Positions 5,928 through 9,659 of a stretch of 9,659 nt of DNA are shown here, piece by piece; positions within the stretch are counted from its first letter, which is position 1; each line of letters begins with the position of its first letter. Source of the stretch: a bacterium (GTDB lineage Bacteria > ARS69); the NCBI GenBank assembly GCA_025774865.1, contig JALGZO010000621.1, positions 1 through 9,659 of the forward strand, written 5' to 3'. The notes beneath the pieces were generated by a model, which did no database searches, was not told where the DNA came from, and saw only the letters and a program-made list of their open reading frames with translations. A program made the position numbers and the translations under genes.

Positions 5928-6770
5928 ATGACATTGCTCCATTCGGTGCTGGACCCGATCCTCGGGCTGGCCCTCCTCGGCACGACCCTCCTGTTCCTGG
6001 CGGAATTCCGGCGGGGGGCCGCGCTGCGGTTCCCGAGCGCCCGGATCCTCCTCGCCACCACCCTGGGGCTCGCCGCGCTGCGACTCGGACTGTTCATCGC
6101 CGAGAACGGGCGCCCGCCGCTGGCGGCACCGGGCGAGGCGTTCTCGACCATCGCGTTCTCGATCGTGCTCGTCACGTTCCTGCTGGAGCTCATCAATCGC
6201 GAGCGCTCGACCGCATTTCTGATGCTGACCGCCGCGACGGTTTTCCAGTGCGTCGCCATCGTCGCCGAGCCGGTCGGAACCGTCGGACCGGAGTTGAGCA
6301 AGCTCCTCATCCAGCGGTGGTTCGGCATGCACGCGGTGACGGCCATCCTCGGCTACACCGCATTCGCGGTCAGCGCCGTCTACGCCATCGTGTTCGTATT
6401 GTTGTACGCGGATCTGAAGCGGCGCCGCTTCGGCGCGATCTACGAGCAGGCGCCTTCACTGGAGGAGCTCTCACGCACCGCGATCCGCTCCTCCACGCTC
6501 GGTTTCGCATTCCTGACCGTGGCCTTCATCGTCGGGGCCGTGGGCTGGGCGCGGGTGATGGACCTTCCCGTTCACCAGGAACCGAAAGTGGTCAGCACGT
6601 TCGTCGTTTGGCTCGTGTACGGGATCGGGATCTCGCTCTACTGGTTCGCGGGCTGGCGTGGAGTCCGGTGTGTCGGCATCACGCTCGCCGCGTTCATCCT
6701 CATGATCCTCTCCTCCTGGCTCGTCCCGATCGTGCTCGGGTCGGTTCACGGCGTGCGGGGAGTCCTCTAG
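5928..6770 (+). CDS. CcsA/HemX-like cytochrome c assembly-family membrane protein
   Basis: A 280-residue membrane protein with about eight hydrophobic segments. It shows the CcsA/CcmC superfamily pattern: ENGRPPLAAPGEAFSTIAF (59-77) resembles the family's loop after TM2; MHAVTAILGYTAFAVSAVYAI (134-153) carries the first conserved His (135); a second His-containing end (VPIVLGSVHG, His274) matches the last TM. In CcsA proteins these histidines bind heme. The tryptophan-rich WWD segment that handles heme in true synthetases should fall near 204-220, but here reads GAVGWARVMDLPVHQEPK, without WxWD. That, plus its place immediately before hemA, fits the HemX branch, which in Bacillus lowers HemA protein level. 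The ATG at 5928 has GGAGAGG upstream; the stop TAG touches the hemA ATG. The superfamily is secure; HemX rather than CcsA function is an inference. Confidence 0.78.
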   Translation: MTLLHSVLDPILGLALLGTTLLFLAEFRRGAALRFPSARILLATTLGLAALRLGLFIAENGRPPLAAPGEAFSTIAFSIVLVTFLLELINRERSTAFLMLTAATVFQCVAIVAEPVGTVGPELSKLLIQRWFGMHAVTAILGYTAFAVSAVYAIVFVLLYADLKRRRFGAIYEQAPSLEELSRTAIRSSTLGFAFLTVAFIVGAVGWARVMDLPVHQEPKVVSTFVVWLVYGIGISLYWFAGWRGVRCVGITLAAFILMILSSWLVPIVLGSVHGVRGVL

Positions 6771-8054
6771 ATGAACATCTCCGTCCTCGGGCTGAATCAC
6801 CGGACCGCACCGATCGAGCTGCGCGAACAGGTCGCGTTTCAATCCGAGGAGACCCTCCAGGCGCTCGCCCAGCTGCGCCGGGAGAACGCGATTTCCGAGA
6901 TCGCGATCCTCTCGACCTGCAACCGGACGGAGTTCTACACCGTCTCGGAGGATCCCGAGCGGGCCCTCGCCGCGCAGGTCGAGCTCATCCGGAGCGCGAA
7001 GGGCATCGACCTGGACGGCCACGAGTCCACCTACCTCCACCGGCAACGCGAATGTGTCGAGCACCTCTTCGGCGTGGCGGGCGGGATCGACTCGATGGTG
7101 ATCGGAGAGCCCGAGATCCTCGGTCAGGTGAAGGACGCCTACGAGCTCGCCACCCACGGCGAGGCCGCCGGGGTCGTCTTCGGCAAGCTCTTCCCCTCGG
7201 CGTTTCGGGTCGGGAAGCGGTCACGATCCGAGACCGCCATCGGACAGGGCGCGGTCTCGCTCGGGAAGGCCGGAATTCAGCTCGCGGGAAAGATCTTCGG
7301 CGACCTCGAACGACGAAGCATCCTCGTGATCGGCGCGGGGACCATCGCCCAGGGCGTCGCCCATCTGCTGCACGACCGGGCGCCAACCAAGCTCGCGTTC
7401 GCGAACCGGACGGTCGAGCGCGCAGAGCAGTTGGCGTCGCAGTACGGTGGCCGCGTCGTGGATCTCGCCGACGTTCCCACCGCCCTGCGTGAGACCGACG
7501 TCCTCGTGACGGCGGTGTCGTCGCCCGAGCCGATCGTCCACGGGGCGGACATCTACCCCGCGATCGAGGGACGCCGCGGGCCGCTGCTCGTCATCGATCT
7601 CGGGGTCCCGCGCAACGTGGAAGCTCAGACCGGGCGGCTCGGGAGGCTGTTCCTCTACGCGGTGGACGACCTCCAGGAGCTCGTGAACCTGAACCTGGGG
7701 CGCCGGCGCCGGGAGATCCCGGCCGTCCAGACGATCGTCGCCAAGGAGACGGCGCGGTTCTTCGGATGGCTGACGGCGTTGTCGACGAAGCCTATCGTCA
7801 AGGAGCTGCGGGGCGAAGCGGACCGCGTGCGTCTCGAGGCGATCGCGAACCTCGGCTCGTTGTCGCCGGACGAGCGGAAGCTCGTCGAGAAGTTCTCGAT
7901 GGGGTTCATGAACAAGATGCTCCACTCCCCCACCGTCTCGCTCCGCGCCTGCGATCCGGCGACCTATCGCGGACTCGCGCGAATCGACTGGACGCGCCGG
8001 CTGTTCGGCCTCGATGACCTCGCGAACGGGGACGAGCCGGAGCCGGACGCGTGA
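6771..8054 (+). CDS. hemA: glutamyl-tRNA reductase
   Basis: HemA reduces glutamyl-tRNA(Glu) with NADPH to glutamate-1-semialdehyde, the committed step of the C5 route to tetrapyrroles. The 427-residue protein has the standard three-domain plan. The catalytic domain starts GLNHRTAPIELRE and holds the nucleophile Cys50 in STCNRTE; His98 corresponds to the conserved active-site His, followed by GIDSMVIGEPEILGQVKDAY. The NADPH domain has VIGAGTIAQG (186-195) and later DLGVPRNVE. The C-terminal part (about 315-427) is the helical dimerisation domain, ending in an acidic tail. The ATG at 6771 follows the hemX stop without a gap, with GGGGAG inside the hemX 3' end as ribosome site; the stop overlaps hemC (GTGA). 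Tight spacing suggests coupled translation. No missing key residue was seen. Confidence 0.97.
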   Translation: MNISVLGLNHRTAPIELREQVAFQSEETLQALAQLRRENAISEIAILSTCNRTEFYTVSEDPERALAAQVELIRSAKGIDLDGHESTYLHRQRECVEHLFGVAGGIDSMVIGEPEILGQVKDAYELATHGEAAGVVFGKLFPSAFRVGKRSRSETAIGQGAVSLGKAGIQLAGKIFGDLERRSILVIGAGTIAQGVAHLLHDRAPTKLAFANRTVERAEQLASQYGGRVVDLADVPTALRETDVLVTAVSSPEPIVHGADIYPAIEGRRGPLLVIDLGVPRNVEAQTGRLGRLFLYAVDDLQELVNLNLGRRRREIPAVQTIVAKETARFFGWLTALSTKPIVKELRGEADRVRLEAIANLGSLSPDERKLVEKFSMGFMNKMLHSPTVSLRACDPATYRGLARIDWTRRLFGLDDLANGDEPEPDA

Positions 8055-8938
8055 TCGTCCGCATCGCGACTCGAGGCAGCGATCTCGCTCTCTGGCAGGC
8101 GAACACGGTCGCCGGGCTCCTGCGGGAGGCCGTCCCCGGGGCCGACGTCTCGGTACGCACCTTCACGACGCGGGGCGACCGCGAGACGGCGCCGCGGCTC
8201 TCCGACATCGGCGGAGAGGGTCTCTTCACGGCCGAAGTGGACCGCGCGCTCCTGGACCGCGAGGCGGACATCGCCGTCCACAGCCTCAAGGATCTTCCCA
8301 TCGAGACGCCCGAAGGCCTTCTGATCATGGCCGTTCCGAGTCGTGGGCCCGTGGAGGACGCGCTCGTGACGCGAGAGGGCGTCTCCCTCGCGGACCTCGC
8401 GAACGGGGCGGTGGTCGGAACGTCGAGCCCCCGGCGCGCGGCGTTTCTCCGGTCGGTTCGGCCGGATTTGCAGATCGTGAACTTGCGCGGCAACCTGGCC
8501 ACGCGGCTCGATCGGGTGGCATCGGGCGACCTCGACGGGACGGTGCTCGCGCGTGCCGGCCTGGAGCGGCTCGGGCTGGGGAATCGGATTTCCGAGATCC
8601 TCGGACCCCCGCAGCTCCTGCCCGCGCCCGGCCAGGGAGCGCTCGCGGTCGTGGCGCGGGCCGACGACGACGCCCTCCGCGACGCCGTCACCGCGCTCGA
8701 CGATGGCTCGACCCGCCTCGCCGTCCAGACCGAGCGCGCCGTGCTCGCCGGGCTCGGCGGCGGGTGCTCCGTTCCGCTCGGGGTGCTCGCGGAGAACGAC
8801 GGTGCCAGCTGGCGAGTCGCATCGACGCTTTTCGGCGACGACGGGACGCGCCACGACGACGCGCGGTCGGGAACCGATCCCGCCGAGCTCGCGGCGGCCG
8901 CGGCGCGGGCGCTGCTCGAGAAGAGCGCCGTCCCGTGA
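8051..8938 (+). CDS. hemC: hydroxymethylbilane synthase (porphobilinogen deaminase)
   Basis: HemC links four porphobilinogen molecules into hydroxymethylbilane in the cytoplasm, using a covalent dipyrromethane cofactor. The 295-residue protein shows the family motifs in order: IATRGSDLALWQA (4-17), IGGEGLFTAEVDRALL, DIAVHSLKDLP with catalytic Asp81 (73-83), VVGTSSPRRAAFLR (121-134), NLRGNLATRLDR (144-155), PAPGQGALAV (191-200), and GGGCSVPLG with Cys239, the attachment site of the cofactor. It is slightly shorter than the E. coli enzyme, with a reduced C-terminal domain, but nothing essential is absent. The GTG start at 8051 lies in the GTGA overlap with the hemA stop, and the stop overlaps the hemD start in the same way. 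Confidence 0.97.
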   Translation: MIVRIATRGSDLALWQANTVAGLLREAVPGADVSVRTFTTRGDRETAPRLSDIGGEGLFTAEVDRALLDREADIAVHSLKDLPIETPEGLLIMAVPSRGPVEDALVTREGVSLADLANGAVVGTSSPRRAAFLRSVRPDLQIVNLRGNLATRLDRVASGDLDGTVLARAGLERLGLGNRISEILGPPQLLPAPGQGALAVVARADDDALRDAVTALDDGSTRLAVQTERAVLAGLGGGCSVPLGVLAENDGASWRVASTLFGDDGTRHDDARSGTDPAELAAAAARALLEKSAVP

Positions 8939-9659
8939 GCGAGCTGACCGGCCGGACGGTTCTGGTGACGCGCGAGGAGCCGGAGGGTGGGCCCCTGTCC
9001 TCGGCGCTCGCGGCGAAGGGGGCCACGGTCGTGCTCCTGCCGCTCCTCGAGACGCGACCTCCCGCCGACCCGGCGGAGCTCGCGCGCGAGGCGGCGAGGC
9101 TCGCCGAGTACGACTGGGTCATCTTCACGTCGGCGCGCGCCGTGGAGGCGCTGGCGGGAGCGACCGGCGCGCGGAACGGAAGCGAGACGCAGGTCGCGGT
9201 CGTGGGCGAGGGGACCGCGAGGGCCGCCCGTCGCTTCGGGTGGGAGCCGAAGGTGATCGGCCGGGCGGGCGGCGTGGCCCTGGTGGCTGCCCTGCGCGAC
9301 GACGCCTCGATCGAAGGACGCTCCGTTCTCTTCCCGGCCGCGGATCACGCCCGGCCCGACACCATCCTCAGGCTCCGGGAAGCCGGTGCGCGAGTCCACG
9401 TCGTGACGGCGTATCGCACGGTGCCGCGCCTCGGGGCGGCCACGGAGCTCGCGGCTCGGCTCTCCCGTCCGGGCGTGGACGCTGTCGTCTTCACGAGCCC
9501 GTCCGCGGTGGAGACGCTGGGGAACGTGCTGGGGAACGTGCTGGGGTCGGGCGCCGGGCGGACCCGCTTCGCCGCGATCGGAACCACGACCCGCGACCGA
9601 CTGGAGGCGGCCGGCGCCCGGAACGTCGTCATGCCGGATCGACCGGACTTCGAAGCACT
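8935..9659 (+). CDS. hemD: uroporphyrinogen-III synthase (C-terminus beyond window)
   Basis: HemD closes hydroxymethylbilane with inversion of ring D to give uroporphyrinogen III, the branch point to heme, siroheme and cobalamin. From the GTG at 8935 (GTGA overlap with hemC), 241 residues are visible, close to full family length. The start, LTGRTVLVTREEPEG, is the typical first strand of the two-lobed Rossmann-like fold; YDWVIFTSARAVEAL (59-73), VAVVGEGTARAARRFG (87-102), VHVVTAYRTVP and VDAVVFTSPSAVETL follow, then FAAIGTTTRDRLEAAG. The protein family diverges strongly in sequence, but the pattern of these segments and the operon position make the call firm. An in-frame 12-nt tandem duplication (LGNV repeated) lies at 9517-9546. 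The frame is open at the window end. Confidence 0.93.
   Translation, partial: MSELTGRTVLVTREEPEGGPLSSALAAKGATVVLLPLLETRPPADPAELAREAARLAEYDWVIFTSARAVEALAGATGARNGSETQVAVVGEGTARAARRFGWEPKVIGRAGGVALVAALRDDASIEGRSVLFPAADHARPDTILRLREAGARVHVVTAYRTVPRLGAATELAARLSRPGVDAVVFTSPSAVETLGNVLGNVLGSGAGRTRFAAIGTTTRDRLEAAGARNVVMPDRPDFEA
9517..9546 (+). repeat. 12-nt tandem repeat inside hemD
   Basis: CTGGGGAACGTG occurs twice in a row (9517-9528 and 9529-9540) and is followed by a further CTGGGG. The unit keeps the reading frame and encodes LGNVLGNVLG in the loop after the VDAVVFTSPS strand, so a slippage change in copy number would add or remove four residues without breaking hemD. Confidence 0.9.

Noticed and set aside
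5799-6332. N-terminal extension of the RDD protein upstream of 5798
   Set aside because: The extension is Arg/Glu/Gln-rich antisense of hemX; the ATG at 5798 has a strong Shine-Dalgarno and is followed at once by the Cys/His motif.
6248-7492. A 414-codon plus-strand frame overlapping hemX and hemA
   Set aside because: It is an out-of-frame reading of both genes, Arg-rich and without membrane segments or motifs.
7906-9399. A 497-codon minus-strand open frame opposite hemC and hemD
   Set aside because: Arg/Ser/Pro-rich, no motif, and fully antisense to two certain heme genes.

Overview
The window is high-GC, densely packed bacterial chromosome, probably from a Gram-negative bacterium: it carries an O-antigen ligase-like gene and a GT-C glycosyltransferase. 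The mixture of a CcsA/HemX-type gene in front of hemA, a stalk-domain N-acetylmuramoyl-L-alanine amidase and a GerMN protein suggests a deep-branching phylum (Eisenbacteria, Gemmatimonadota or a relative). That placement is a guess from gene content, not a measurement. I see no mobile elements, CRISPR array or rRNA. Every gene has a recognisable family.

Left block (1-4883, minus strand), in transcription order: an O-antigen ligase/polymerase-like membrane protein broken by an apparent +1 frameshift (4883-3719); a GT39-like membrane glycosyltransferase starting at TTG (3722-2265); smpB (2219-1743); a periplasmic zinc amidase (1746-292); and a membrane-anchored GerMN-domain protein that runs off the window edge (295-1). 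Four of the five genes are chained by 4-nt stop/start overlaps into two pairs. The only gap, 45 nt before smpB, may hold a weak promoter. Apart from smpB (ribosome rescue), the block concerns cell-envelope glycan assembly and peptidoglycan cleavage.

Middle (4884-5927): a 164-nt divergent promoter region; a class II tRNA-Leu(CAG) with encoded CCA on the plus strand; then, convergent to it, a small membrane protein with an N-terminal Cys/His zinc-binding-like motif and an RDD domain (5798-5151, minus). A 129-nt divergent intergenic region follows, with a candidate promoter for the heme operon.

Right block (5928-9659, plus strand): a tetrapyrrole operon made of a CcsA/HemX-like membrane protein, hemA, hemC and hemD (hemD cut by the window end). 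hemX and hemA abut exactly; hemA/hemC and hemC/hemD share GTGA overlaps. Together these convert glutamyl-tRNA to glutamate-1-semialdehyde (HemA) and porphobilinogen to uroporphyrinogen III (HemC, HemD). The intervening hemL and hemB steps must be encoded elsewhere, possibly just beyond the right edge.

There is no gene-free stretch longer than 300 nt. I found no convincing novel multi-gene system. The points most worth checking are the frameshifted ligase and the misleading 872-codon ORF it creates, the only two cysteines of the amidase sitting directly beside active-site residues, the Cys/His-motif-RDD fusion, and the degenerate WWD motif of the HemX-like protein.
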